This document shows, piece by piece, positions 39,937-48,635 of a stretch of DNA of 64,000 bases; within the stretch, counting starts at the first letter, position 1; each line of letters begins with the position of its first letter. The DNA is from Streptomyces niger (GTDB lineage: Bacteria; Actinomycetota; Actinomycetes; Streptomycetales; Streptomycetaceae), in contig NZ_JOFQ01000011.1 of NCBI RefSeq assembly GCF_000718305.1, forward strand, positions 1 to 64,000, written 5' to 3'. The notes beneath the pieces were generated by a model that saw only the letters and a program-made list of their open reading frames with translations, searched no databases and was not told the origin of the DNA. The translations under genes were made by a program, and so were the position numbers.

Positions 39937-42816
39937 TCAGGCCGGAACGATGTTGACCAGCTTCGGTGCTCGGACGATGACCTTGCGGATGCCCGCGCCG
40001 TCCAGTGCGGCCACGACCGCCGGCTCGGCCAGCGCCGCCGCCTCCAGGTCCGCGTCCGAGATGGACGGCGAGACCTCCAGGCGGGCCTTGACCTTGCCCT
40101 TGATCTGCACGACGCAGGTCACGGTCTCGTCGACGACGTACGCCGAGTCGGCCTCCGGGAAGTCCTCGTGCACCACGGAGTCGGTGTGGCCCAGCTTGCG
40201 CCACAGCTCCTCACCGATGTGCGGGGCCAGGGGCGCGACCAGCAGCACCAGGCGCTCGGCGACGGAGCGCGGCACGCTGCCGCCCGCCTTCGTCAGGTGG
40301 TTGTTCAGCTCCGTGATCTTGGCGATCGCGGTGTTGAAGCGCAGGCCGGCCATGTCCTGGCGGACGCCGTCGATGGCCTTGTGCAGGGCGCGCAGGGTGT
40401 CCTCGTCCGGCTCGACGTCCGCGACGGTGACCTCGCCCGTGGCCTCGTCCACCACGTTGCGCCACAGGCGCTGCAGCAGACGGTACTGGCCGACGACGGC
40501 GCGGGTGTCCCAGGGACGGGAGACGTCCAGGGGACCCATCGCCATCTCGTACAGCCGCAGCGTGTCCGCGCCGTACTCCTGGCAGATCTCGTCCGGGGTG
40601 ACGGCGTTCTTCAGGGACTTGCCCATCTTGCCCAGGACGCGGCTGACCTTCTCACCCTGGTAGTAGTACGCGCCGTCGCGCTCCTCGACCTCGGCGGCCG
40701 GGACGGCGATGCCGCGCTTGTCCCGGTAGACGAAGGCCTGGATCATGCCCTGGTTGTACAGCTTGTGGAACGGCTCGGCCGAGGAGATGTGACCCAGGTC
40801 GAACAGCACCTTGGACCAGAAGCGCGCGTACAGCAGGTGCAGCACGGCGTGCTCGGCGCCGCCCACGTACAGGTCGACGCCACCGTGCGGCTGTCCCTCG
40901 CGCGGGCCCATCCAGTACTGCTCGACGGTCGGGTCGACCAGCTTCTCGTCGTTGTTCGGGTCCAGGTAGCGCAGCTCGTACCAGCAGGAGCCGGCCCAGT
41001 TGGGCATGGTGTTGGTCTCGCGGCGGTAGCGCCGCACCCCCTTGCCGTCACCCAGGTCCAGGTCGACGTTGACCCACTCCTCGTTCCGGGACAGCGGCGT
41101 CTCGGGGGAGGTGTCGGCGTCGTCCGGGTCGAAGGTGCGCGGGGAGTAATCCTCGACCTCGGGCAGCTCCAGCGGCAGCATCGACTCGGGCAGCGCGTGT
41201 GCGACGCCGTCCTCGTCGTACACGATCGGGAAGGGCTCGCCCCAGTAGCGCTGCCGGCTGAACAGCCAGTCGCGCAGCCGGAAGTTCACGGTGCCCTCGC
41301 CGATGCCCTGCGCGGCCAGCCACTCGGTGATCTTCGCCTTGGCCTCGGTGACGCCCAGGCCGTCCAGCGAGATGGTGTCGTCCGAGGAGTTGACGATCTT
41401 CGCGTCGTACGAGGAGAACGCGTCGTCCCAGGTCGACGGGTCGGTGCCACGGTCGTCCGAGGGCTCGACGACGCAGCGCATGGGCAGCTCGAAGGCGCGC
41501 GCGAAGGCGAAGTCACGGCTGTCGTGCGCCGGCACCGCCATGATCGCGCCGGTGCCGTAGCCCATCAGGACGTAGTCGGCGATGAAGACCGGGACGCGCT
41601 CGCCGCTGACCGGGTTGGTCGCGTACGCACCGGTGAAGACGCCGGTCTTGTCCTTGGCCTCGGCCTGGCGCTCCACGTCGGACTTGGCGGCGGCCTGCTT
41701 GCGGTACGCGACGACGGCCTCGGCCGGGGTGGCGTACCCGCCGGTCCACACGTCGTGCGTGCCCTCGGGCCAGGCGTCCGGGACGATCGAGTCCGGCCCG
41801 GAGACCAGCTCGTGCTCGGGGGCCAGCACCACGTAGGTCGCGCCGAACAGGGTGTCCTGGCGGGTGGTGAAGACGGTGATGCGCTGGTCGCCCACGGGGA
41901 AGTCGACACGCGCGCCCTCGGAGCGGCCGATCCAGTTGCGCTGCTGCAGCTTGATCGCCTCGGGCCAGTCCAGCCCGTCCAGGTCCTCCAGCAGGCGGTC
42001 CGCGTAGGCCGTGATGCGCATGTTCCACTGGCGCAGCTTGGCCTTGAAGACCGGGAAGTTCCCGCGCTCGGAGCGGCCCTCGGCGGTGACCTCCTCGTTG
42101 GCCAGCACGGTACCCAGGCCGGGGCACCAGTTGACCGGCGCGTCCGAGGCGTACGCCAGGCGGTACTCGCCCAGGACGTTGGCGCGCTCCAGGGCGCTCA
42201 GGTCGGCCCACGCGCGGCCGTCGGGGGTCTCGCGCTCACCCGACTCGAACTGGGCCACCAGCTCATCGATCGGGCGCGCCTTCCGGGCGTCGGCGTCGTA
42301 CCAGGAGTTGAAGATCTGCAGGAAGATCCACTGGGTCCACTTGTAGTACGCCGGGTCGATCGTCTCGACCGAACGGCGCTGGTCGTGGCCCAGGCCCAGG
42401 CGGCGCAGCTGCGCCTTCATGTTGACGATGTTGGCCTCGGTGGAGACCCGCGGGTGGGTACCCGTCTGGACGGCGTACTGCTCGGCGGGCAGGCCGAAGG
42501 CGTCGAAGCCCAGGGTGTGCAGGACGTTGTGGCCCGTCATGCGCTGGAAGCGGGCGTAGACGTCGGTGGCGATGTAGCCCAGGGGGTGGCCGACGTGCAG
42601 ACCCGCACCCGAGGGGTACGGGAACATGTCCATGATGAACTTTTTCGGCTTGGCCACCAGCTGCGGATCGCCGGCCAGGTCACCGCTGGGGTTCGGCGCC
42701 TCGTAGGTGCCGTGCTCGTCCCAGAAGTCCTGCCAGCGTGCCTCGATGTCCGCGGCCAGCGCGGCCGTATAGCGGTGCGGGGCCGCCGCCTCGGCGGCCG
42801 TGGTCGTCTCGCTCAT
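39937..42816 (-). CDS. leuS: Leucyl-tRNA synthetase
   Basis: A 959-residue class I synthetase: the HIGH-equivalent HVGHPLGY, a large editing (CP1) domain in the middle, and the KMSKS-equivalent KMGKSLKN, then an anticodon-binding and C-terminal domain. It charges tRNA-Leu. The upstream in-frame ATG at 42915 is rejected because the true leader contains an attenuator there; the ATG at 42816 has GAGG just upstream and the family start. Expression is probably controlled by the leucine leader at 42894-43028. Confidence 0.95.
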   Translation of the reverse strand: MSETTTAAEAAAPHRYTAALAADIEARWQDFWDEHGTYEAPNPSGDLAGDPQLVAKPKKFIMDMFPYPSGAGLHVGHPLGYIATDVYARFQRMTGHNVLHTLGFDAFGLPAEQYAVQTGTHPRVSTEANIVNMKAQLRRLGLGHDQRRSVETIDPAYYKWTQWIFLQIFNSWYDADARKARPIDELVAQFESGERETPDGRAWADLSALERANVLGEYRLAYASDAPVNWCPGLGTVLANEEVTAEGRSERGNFPVFKAKLRQWNMRITAYADRLLEDLDGLDWPEAIKLQQRNWIGRSEGARVDFPVGDQRITVFTTRQDTLFGATYVVLAPEHELVSGPDSIVPDAWPEGTHDVWTGGYATPAEAVVAYRKQAAAKSDVERQAEAKDKTGVFTGAYATNPVSGERVPVFIADYVLMGYGTGAIMAVPAHDSRDFAFARAFELPMRCVVEPSDDRGTDPSTWDDAFSSYDAKIVNSSDDTISLDGLGVTEAKAKITEWLAAQGIGEGTVNFRLRDWLFSRQRYWGEPFPIVYDEDGVAHALPESMLPLELPEVEDYSPRTFDPDDADTSPETPLSRNEEWVNVDLDLGDGKGVRRYRRETNTMPNWAGSCWYELRYLDPNNDEKLVDPTVEQYWMGPREGQPHGGVDLYVGGAEHAVLHLLYARFWSKVLFDLGHISSAEPFHKLYNQGMIQAFVYRDKRGIAVPAAEVEERDGAYYYQGEKVSRVLGKMGKSLKNAVTPDEICQEYGADTLRLYEMAMGPLDVSRPWDTRAVVGQYRLLQRLWRNVVDEATGEVTVADVEPDEDTLRALHKAIDGVRQDMAGLRFNTAIAKITELNNHLTKAGGSVPRSVAERLVLLVAPLAPHIGEELWRKLGHTDSVVHEDFPEADSAYVVDETVTCVVQIKGKVKARLEVSPSISDADLEAAALAEPAVVAALDGAGIRKVIVRAPKLVNIVPA

Positions 42817-42893
42817 CGTCCTCAAAGCTCCATCGATCGTCTCTGCCTGCGGAAACGCACCCCTTGCGGGCACCTTCTTGCCGGTCGGCGCCG

Positions 42894-42922
42894 GAAACAA
42901 AAAGGCCCCTCGCACAGGAGGG
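42894..42922 (-). terminator. Attenuator hairpin in the leuS leader
   Basis: In the leuS direction: CCCCTC, loop CTGTGC, GAGGGG, CC, then TTTTTGTTT. A true intrinsic terminator with a T-run, unusual for this GC-rich genome, placed about 80 bases before the leuS ATG and about 56 bases after the leader peptide stop. Confidence 0.8.
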
Positions 42923-42977
42923 GACGCCGCGCCGATTCCGACTCGGACCTCGCAGTCTCCGGTCCGGTCGGTACTGA

Positions 42978-43016
42978 TCAGCGCGGCCCGCTAAGCAGAA
43001 GGCGTACGGCACGCAT
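42978..43016 (-). CDS. Leucine leader peptide of leuS
   Basis: A 12-codon open frame reading [12 protein letters not shown] then TGA. Its three consecutive leucine codons are CTT, CTG, CTT, and CTT is a rare codon in high-GC Streptomyces. The ATG lies six bases after TACCCT (43028-43023) with no ribosome-binding site, so the peptide would be made from the very 5' end of the transcript. The stop is followed by a stem (CCGACCGGACC pairing with GGTCCGAGTCGG) and then the terminator. The layout is that of classical ribosome-mediated attenuation. Confidence 0.75.
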   Translation of the reverse strand: MRAVRLLLSGPR

Positions 43017-43022
43017 GGCGTC

Positions 43023-43028
43023 AGGGTA
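43023..43028 (-). promoter_or_regulatory. -10 element of the leuS leader transcript
   Basis: TACCCT on the minus strand, six bases before the leader-peptide ATG. The predicted transcription start coincides with that ATG. Confidence 0.6.
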
Positions 43029-43118
43029 CCGCAGGCCGCCAGGGGCCCGCGCCGAGGATTCCCTCGCGCGGGCCCCGTCCCACATGCCGGACCGGACAGC
43101 GGCCCGGCACACGGGCTC

Positions 43119-45071
43119 TCAGGGCCGGTAGGAGCCCACGTAGCCCCTGCCCGGCGTGCCGACGCCCGTGACGTCGTCGTAGCCGACGACGGCGTGCAGC
43201 GAGCTGTCCTTGCCGAGGCTGCGCAGCGAGGTGGTGGTGCCCTCGCCGGCGTCGAAGCCGTTCACGTAGTCCACCCGGACCACCGCGAGGTCCCGTCCGG
43301 CACCCAGCGGGTGATCGGTGACGTCGTGGTACGCGGAGGTGCCGTACCGCTGGTAGATGGCGGGGTTGGCGAAGCCGATCGCGACGCCGTGCCGCGCCTC
43401 CTGGGCCAGCGCCTGCACGCCCGCGATCACCGGTGCCGCCAATGAGGTGCCGCCGATGCGGTACTCGTCGTAGGCGAGCGAGCCGTCCGGGAGCGACTGG
43501 GTCTGGCCTACGAGGAAGCCGGTGTTCGGGTCGGCGACCGCGGAGATGTCGGGAACGGTGCGCATCGGGGTGCCGCCGTTCGCCTTCGAAAGCTCGTTCG
43601 GTACGACGCCGCGCTGGTAGAAGGGCTGCGCGACGGTCTTACTGGTGCCGCCACCGGCCCCGGAGGTGAAGGTGCCGGGGAAGTCCTGCCAGCTGCCACC
43701 GTCGGCCGCCAATTTGGCCTTCTGCGTGCCCCAGCCGGTCTCCCAGAGGTACTTGTCGCCCTTCCCGACGGCCAGCGCCGTGCCGCCCACCGCGGTCACC
43801 CACGCGGAGTTCGCGGGGGTGTCGACCTGCTTGGTGCCGGTGTTGGCGACCTCGTCGCCGTTGTCGCCCGAGGAGAAGTAGAAGCCGATGCCCTCGACGG
43901 CGCCCATCTGGAAGATCTGGTCGTACGCGGCCGCCACGTCCGGGGTCTCGTTGGCCTCGATGTCGCCCCAGCTGTTGGAGACGATGTCGGCGAGGCGCCC
44001 GTCGACGATCTTGCCCAGGGAGTCCAGGAGGTCGTCGTCCATGCAGGACGCACCGCCCACGTACACGATGTCGGACTCGGGGGCGACCGCGTGCACCGCC
44101 TCCACGTCGAGGGTCTCCTCCCCGTACCAGCCGGCCGCGCCGCACTCCTCGATGTGCGAGTACTTCTTGGGCAGCACCTGGGAGAGCTGGCCTTTCGTGT
44201 AGCCGGCGTCGCCGTTGCGGTCGGCGTACTTGCGCGCGTCGGCGGCGATGGTCGGCGACGCGTACGCGTCGGTGATGGCCACCGTGACGCCCTTGCCGGT
44301 GCGCCTGCCCGCCCCGTAGGCGGCGCGCAGCTGCTTGCCCGTGTAGCCCTTCACCGCGTACGGCTGCTTCGCCCCGTAGGCGGAGGGCAGACTCTTGTCC
44401 GTCCTGGAGCCGTAGTAGCTGGAGAACGGGCCGGAATTGCGGAAGATCGGGCCGGGCGGCGGCAGCTGGGTGTGGTGCTGCGCCATGTGGGGTGCGTTGT
44501 CCAGGCCGGTGACCGTGAGGACCGCGCCGTGCAGCGACTCGGGGGCCGAGGCCGTGCGCGAGGGGGCGTGGTAAGTGTGCCCGCCCTTGCGGTAGTTGTG
44601 GAGGTCCGTGGCGAAGGCCTGCTCGGCCGCCGCGGTGGTGCCCGTCACGGATATGGAGCGGCGGTCCTTCCCGGTGACCTTCAGGCCGGCGCCCGTGAGC
44701 CAGTGGGTGACGGCGGACACCTGCTCGCGGGTGGCGCCGAAACGCGTCTGGGCGCGGTCGGCGCTCAGGTACTTCCCGTACGAGGCCGAGGACGGGTCCG
44801 AGACGGCCCTGGCATAGGCCGCGAGGCCCTTCGCGTCCCGTCCGGCCAGGAACACCCGGGCGGTGACCCGGTCGGTCCCCTTGGTGCTGCCACGGTCGGC
44901 CTGCTGCGTGGCCCACTGCGGCTTCGTGCCGTGCAGTGCGTCCCGGCCGTCGTGCCCGGCGGCGCCGGCGACGGGCGTGCCGAGCGCCAGCGCACCGGCG
45001 GCCAGCGGCAGCGTCACCGTCACGGCCAGTCCGGCTCGTCTGCGGCGCGCTCCGGAGCGTCTTGATCTCAT
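43119..45071 (-). CDS. Secreted S53-family serine-carboxyl peptidase (sedolisin)
   Basis: 650 residues: a signal peptide (1 to about 37), a pro-kumamolisin activation domain (about 65-190) and the S53 catalytic domain with E318 and D322 (GEETLDVE), an oxyanion-type aspartate region and the catalytic serine S543 (GGTSLAAP). The C-terminal GYDDVTGVGTPG holds calcium ligands. It is an acid-active extracellular protease that self-processes. ATG at 45071 with AGGGGG upstream. Confidence 0.93.
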   Translation of the reverse strand: MRSRRSGARRRRAGLAVTVTLPLAAGALALGTPVAGAAGHDGRDALHGTKPQWATQQADRGSTKGTDRVTARVFLAGRDAKGLAAYARAVSDPSSASYGKYLSADRAQTRFGATREQVSAVTHWLTGAGLKVTGKDRRSISVTGTTAAAEQAFATDLHNYRKGGHTYHAPSRTASAPESLHGAVLTVTGLDNAPHMAQHHTQLPPPGPIFRNSGPFSSYYGSRTDKSLPSAYGAKQPYAVKGYTGKQLRAAYGAGRRTGKGVTVAITDAYASPTIAADARKYADRNGDAGYTKGQLSQVLPKKYSHIEECGAAGWYGEETLDVEAVHAVAPESDIVYVGGASCMDDDLLDSLGKIVDGRLADIVSNSWGDIEANETPDVAAAYDQIFQMGAVEGIGFYFSSGDNGDEVANTGTKQVDTPANSAWVTAVGGTALAVGKGDKYLWETGWGTQKAKLAADGGSWQDFPGTFTSGAGGGTSKTVAQPFYQRGVVPNELSKANGGTPMRTVPDISAVADPNTGFLVGQTQSLPDGSLAYDEYRIGGTSLAAPVIAGVQALAQEARHGVAIGFANPAIYQRYGTSAYHDVTDHPLGAGRDLAVVRVDYVNGFDAGEGTTTSLRSLGKDSSLHAVVGYDDVTGVGTPGRGYVGSYRP

Positions 45072-45410
45072 GGAACCCCCTGCGATGCGACGCGTCGCGT
45101 GCGGTGCACGCGGTCTCCGCGATGGCGCGCGGCGTACGCGGTGGCGTCACTCGCGCGCTGCGTCACTCTTTCGATGAACTGTTCACGTCAGGGGCATGAG
45201 ATGGCCAAGAAGCACCCAAGGACGGATAAGAAATCACCACGGAACGATCACCAACTGACCGACTCAGGCAGTGGTGTTCGCGAGGGGACAAGGAGCGGCC
45301 GAGCGGGTGTGCGGGCGCGAAGGGACCGACGTTAGCAGCGGGCCGCGCCGTACGGGCGGGATACGCCAACCCTCCCGCCCACTCGTGCGACCGCCTCTAG
45401 CTTTCCGGCC
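45072..45410. other. 339-base divergent intergenic region
   Basis: It holds the upstream regions of the protease gene and of the redox pair. A 44-codon frame at 45201-45335 (ATG with AGGGG upstream, Lys/Arg-rich) exists, but its third positions are not GC-biased, so it is probably not a gene. TAGCTT at 45398-45403 is the -10 of the next gene. Confidence 0.5.
45398..45403 (+). promoter_or_regulatory. -10 element of the redox operon
   Basis: TAGCTT seven bases before the ATG at 45411, with no ribosome-binding site: a leaderless start. Confidence 0.5.
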
Positions 45411-46574
45411 ATGCCACTCTTATCGGGCCGGACGGCGCGCCGAGCGGCGCGCACCCGCCGTCCCCGCCTCCCCCACACACTCCGCCTCCCCCAGCGCCTC
45501 CGGAAGCCGCGCCCCGCGCTCACCACCGGGGCCGGCGCCCTGCTGGCACTCCCGCTCCTCGCCGTGGCACCCGCCTTCCGCGCGTTCTTCGACCTCACCG
45601 CCGGGGTACTCACGCTCGTCTCGCTCACCTCCGCCGTGGTCTGGGGCCTGCTCTCGACCGGCCGTACGGTGCTGGCGCCGCACACCAGGCTCCTCGCACA
45701 GGGCGTCCACCGGGCACTCGCCACCGCCTCGCTCGGCTTCCTGGTGCTGCACATCGCCGTCAAGGTGGCCGAGGCGCACGCCCGCTTCCTGGACGCGTTC
45801 CTCCCCTTCACCTCCGTGATGCTCCCCGGCCCCGTCGCGCCCGGCACCGCACCGCTCATCGGGTTCGGCACGCTGGCCGGGCTGCTCATGGTGCTGGCCG
45901 CCGCGACCGGCGCGCTGCGCAGCGCGTTCGCCGGCCGCGGGCGGACATCCGGGCGCTGGCGGGCCCTGCACACCAGCGCGTACGCCGCGTGGTGCCTGGC
46001 ACTCGTGCACGGACTCAAGTCCGGCCGTGCGCCGGCCGGCTGGGTCACGACGGGATACGTGCTGTGCCTCGCCGCGGTCATGGGGGCACTGGCGACCCGC
46101 CTGCTGTTCACCCCGTGCACGGAGTTCCCGTACCTCACGTGGCGGCGGGAACTGCCCTTCTCGTGGCCGCCGCGCTCCCGGAGGACGGGCAGGCTCCGGA
46201 CCGGACACCGAGCGGTGCGACGTACGGGTACGCACTCCGCCGCCTTCGAGGCGCAGCCGGCCGCCCAAGAGGCGGCGCCGACGAACACTTCCGTAGGCGA
46301 GACGCAAGAGGTCTCTTCGTGGGCCTTGGCGGACGCCCCCACGGAGAGGCTGCCGTACGTCTCCGCACCGTACGCACCCCACGACGGCTCCCTCCCGGAC
46401 AGCGACTTCGCGCCGGGCGAGGTGCACGCGGAGCATCTCCCGTACGCCGGCCTCGGGACCGCGCCCTACGCCCCCGAGTGGGCCGGACCGCCCACCCTCG
46501 TGCAGCCCGTGGTCCCCGGAGTGCACCCCGAAAGTGCGGCACATCCGTACGCACCGAACGGCCGGACTTCGTGA
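45411..46574 (+). CDS. Bis-histidine membrane heme protein (ferric-reductase/cytochrome b-like)
   Basis: 387 residues. A basic N-terminus precedes about five or six membrane helices between residues 38 and 232. Paired histidines H100/H114 (GVHRALATASLGFLVLH) and H187/H200 (LHTSAYAAWCLALVH) sit one turn-set apart on two helices, the arrangement that holds two b-type hemes in ferric reductases. The C-terminal 150 residues are soluble and Pro/Tyr-rich. Its stop overlaps the start of the NuoF-like gene (GTGA), so the two form one electron-transfer unit (inference). Confidence 0.72.
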   Translation: MPLLSGRTARRAARTRRPRLPHTLRLPQRLRKPRPALTTGAGALLALPLLAVAPAFRAFFDLTAGVLTLVSLTSAVVWGLLSTGRTVLAPHTRLLAQGVHRALATASLGFLVLHIAVKVAEAHARFLDAFLPFTSVMLPGPVAPGTAPLIGFGTLAGLLMVLAAATGALRSAFAGRGRTSGRWRALHTSAYAAWCLALVHGLKSGRAPAGWVTTGYVLCLAAVMGALATRLLFTPCTEFPYLTWRRELPFSWPPRSRRTGRLRTGHRAVRRTGTHSAAFEAQPAAQEAAPTNTSVGETQEVSSWALADAPTERLPYVSAPYAPHDGSLPDSDFAPGEVHAEHLPYAGLGTAPYAPEWAGPPTLVQPVVPGVHPESAAHPYAPNGRTS

Positions 46575-48142
46575 CCGTCGCCACGCTGGCCCCGTATGCG
46601 GGCGGCGGACCGCTGCCCGATGTGCCCGGTGTGCAGGTGCTCGGACTGCCACGGCTGTGCGCCGGGTTCGACGACGCGGAACGGCTGGACCGCAAACAGC
46701 ACCTCCTGCTCCACGGCTCGCTGCCCGCGCTGACCGGGGAGCAGCTGGCCGCCGTCGCCGATGCCGTGGCGCTGCGGGGCCGAGGCGGCGCCGGGTTCCC
46801 GCTCGCGCGGAAGCTGACGGCGGTCGCCGAGGCCTCGGCCCGCCGCGGAGTACGCCCCGTCGTCGTGGTCAACGGCTGCGAGGGCGAGCCCGCCTGCCGC
46901 AAGGACACCGTGCTGCTGTGCCGCGCCCCCCACCTCGTCCTGGACGGCGCGCTGCTGGCCGCCGCGGCGCTCGGCGCCCGCCTGATGGTGGTCGGCGTGA
47001 CCAAGGCCACGGCCGAGAACTCCGTGCGCGAGGCCCTCGCGGAACGCGGCCTGGCGCGCAGACGACGCGGGCGTGCGCTGCGCGCGCAGGTGGTGCGCTC
47101 GCCCGAGCGCCTGGTTTCCGGCGAGGCGTCCGCGCTGATCAGGGCCGCCGAGGGCGGGCCGCCGGTACCGCCGGGCCGCCGGGCACGCGCCGCCGAGTCC
47201 GGCCTCGGCGGGGCCCCGACGCTGCTGTCCAACGCCGAGACCTTCGCCCAACTCGCCGTCGCCGCCCGCCTCGGCCCCGACCGGTACTCCAGCACCGGCC
47301 TGCCCGGCGAGCCGGGCACGATCCTGCTGACGGTCTCCGGCGCGGTCCCCACGCCCACGGTCGTCGAGGCGCCCAGCGGCGTGCCGCTGCCGTACGTCCT
47401 GCAGGCCTGCGGCGCCGAGCCGGGGCCGCCCGGCGTGCTCATCGGCGGGTACCACGGCGCCTGGCTGGACCCCGCCACCGCGTACGGGACGCCGCTCTCC
47501 CGCGAGGCGCTGGCGGCCCGCGGCGGCGCGCTGGGCGCCGGCGCGGTGCTGCCGCTGTCCGGTCGGACGTGCCCGCTCGGCGAGACCCTGCGGATCGCGC
47601 AGTGGCTGGCGGCGGAGTCGGCGGGGCAGTGCGGGCCGTGCCGGCTGGGCCTGCCGTCGCTGGCCGGTGTGCTCGCGGAAGCGCTGGGCGGAGGCGGGCA
47701 GCCGGCCCTGGAGGCGGTGCGGGCGGCGGCGCGCGGTGTACGAGGGCGGGGGGCCTGCAAACACCCCGACGGCTCGGCGCGGTTCGTACTGTCGGCGCTC
47801 GCCGCCTTCCCCGACGACCTCGCCGCGCACGTCCTGGGCGACGGCTGCGGCCGGCCCACCACCGAGCTGCTGCCGCTGCCGCCCGAGGAGGCCGGTGGCG
47901 GGGCGAACGGCGCGGGAGAGGGCTCCGGGGCCCCGGAGGCTGCCGGAGAGCGGCTGGCGGTGGACTGGACGCTGTGCGAGGGGCACGGGCTGTGCGCCGG
48001 GCTGCTCCCCGAGGCCGTGAGCCTCGACCGGGACGGCTTCCCCGTGCTCTCCGACGACGCGCTCCCCGGAGCGTTGCGGGCCCGCGCCCAGCGCGCCGTA
48101 CGCCGCTGCCCCGCCCTGGCGCTCCGCCTGGAGAAACCGTGA
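46571..48142 (+). CDS. NuoF-like flavoprotein fused to a ferredoxin domain
   Basis: 523 residues. Residues about 60-430 resemble NuoF/Nqo1: GRGGAGFP (70-77), the NGCEGEPACRKD segment (FMN/NAD region), LSNAETFA and an SLBB part. Its N3 cluster region reads S350-A-G-Q-C354-G-P-C357, with a fourth-ligand-like C396; the usual first cysteine (SCGxCxPC) is alanine. Residues about 460-523 form a ferredoxin with C469-x5-C475 and C513-P, the pattern of [3Fe-4S]-type Streptomyces ferredoxins. It probably passes electrons from NAD(P)H to the heme protein upstream. Starts with GTG overlapping the upstream stop. Confidence 0.75.
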   Translation: MTVATLAPYAGGGPLPDVPGVQVLGLPRLCAGFDDAERLDRKQHLLLHGSLPALTGEQLAAVADAVALRGRGGAGFPLARKLTAVAEASARRGVRPVVVVNGCEGEPACRKDTVLLCRAPHLVLDGALLAAAALGARLMVVGVTKATAENSVREALAERGLARRRRGRALRAQVVRSPERLVSGEASALIRAAEGGPPVPPGRRARAAESGLGGAPTLLSNAETFAQLAVAARLGPDRYSSTGLPGEPGTILLTVSGAVPTPTVVEAPSGVPLPYVLQACGAEPGPPGVLIGGYHGAWLDPATAYGTPLSREALAARGGALGAGAVLPLSGRTCPLGETLRIAQWLAAESAGQCGPCRLGLPSLAGVLAEALGGGGQPALEAVRAAARGVRGRGACKHPDGSARFVLSALAAFPDDLAAHVLGDGCGRPTTELLPLPPEEAGGGANGAGEGSGAPEAAGERLAVDWTLCEGHGLCAGLLPEAVSLDRDGFPVLSDDALPGALRARAQRAVRRCPALALRLEKP

Positions 48143-48282
48143 CCGCCGACAGCGATGCACTACGGGTGACGCGCGACACATGCGGAGGAGCAGGTCGCGC
48201 GTCCGCGGCCGAGCCGCCCGGTCGGTCGGCCGGTCGGGCGCCCACAGGCGTCGGCGAGTACGAGCGGCGACCGAGAGCGTGA
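48139..48282 (+). CDS. Possible small coupled protein (47 residues)
   Basis: A GTG at 48139 overlaps the stop of the NuoF-like gene (GTGA) and opens a 47-residue frame, VTADSDALRVTRDTCGG followed by a Gly/Arg/Pro-rich tail. Overlap of this type marks the two previous genes as coupled, which is why it is listed. The composition is low-complexity and no family is recognised, so it may not be real. Confidence 0.3.
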   Translation: MTADSDALRVTRDTCGGAGRASAAEPPGRSAGRAPTGVGEYERRPRA

Positions 48283-48303
48283 CGGGAAAGGTGCATGCAC
48301 GAC

Positions 48304-48336
48304 AGAGCGGGCCGTCCTCTTCGGACGGCCCGCTCT
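48304..48336. terminator. Terminator after tRNA-Ala
   Basis: AGAGCGGGCCGTCC, loop TCTTC, GGACGGCCCGCTCT: a perfect 14-base stem, eight bases past the 3' end of the tRNA gene. It could also end the redox operon from the other side. Confidence 0.85.
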
Positions 48337-48344
48337 GATCACTG

Positions 48345-48417
48345 TGGAGCTAAGGAGAATTGAACTCCTGACCTCCTGCATGCCATGCAGGCGCTCTACC
48401 AACTGAGCTATAGCCCC
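48345..48417 (-). tRNA. tRNA-Ala (anticodon GGC)
   Basis: A 73-base cloverleaf on the minus strand starting GGGGCTATAGCTCAGTTGGT. The acceptor stem pairs GGGGCTA with TAGCTCC; the anticodon loop is ATGGCAT (anticodon GGC, reading GCC); the T-loop is TTCAATT. No CCA is encoded. TAATGT at 48471-48466 is a possible -10. The sequence is identical to the tRNA at 52770-52842. Confidence 0.97.
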
Positions 48418-48591
48418 GTGTTCTGTTGTGGTCTTCGCGGGGTTTCCCTCGCGGCGACATCGACTACATTACACGGCTGCCCCGGGCCTTTGCCAAATCG
48501 CTTTCCCGACCCTCCGCCGTGCGCAGTCCGCCGGGCCTCCTGGAGGCCGGCGCGGGCCACGCGCGGCACCCGTCCGGGCGGTCGGCAGAGG

Positions 48592-48597
48592 TACTGT
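48592..48597 (+). promoter_or_regulatory. -10 element of the GT87 gene
   Basis: TACTGT, predicting a start near 48604 and a leader of about 32 bases before the GTG at 48636. Confidence 0.4.
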
Positions 48598-48635
48598 CGA
48601 TCGTCCGTGCTCGAAAGCAACCGGGGGCCTGGAAC

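Noticed and set aside
42817..43028. T-box riboswitch as the explanation for the leuS leader
   Set aside because: No T-box sequence (AGGGUGGNACCGCG) was found; a leader peptide with Leu codons fits better.
45201..45335. A 44-codon frame (MAKKHPRTDKKS...) with AGGGG upstream
   Set aside because: Third codon positions are not GC-rich, unlike all real genes here, and it ends in an Arg-rich run.
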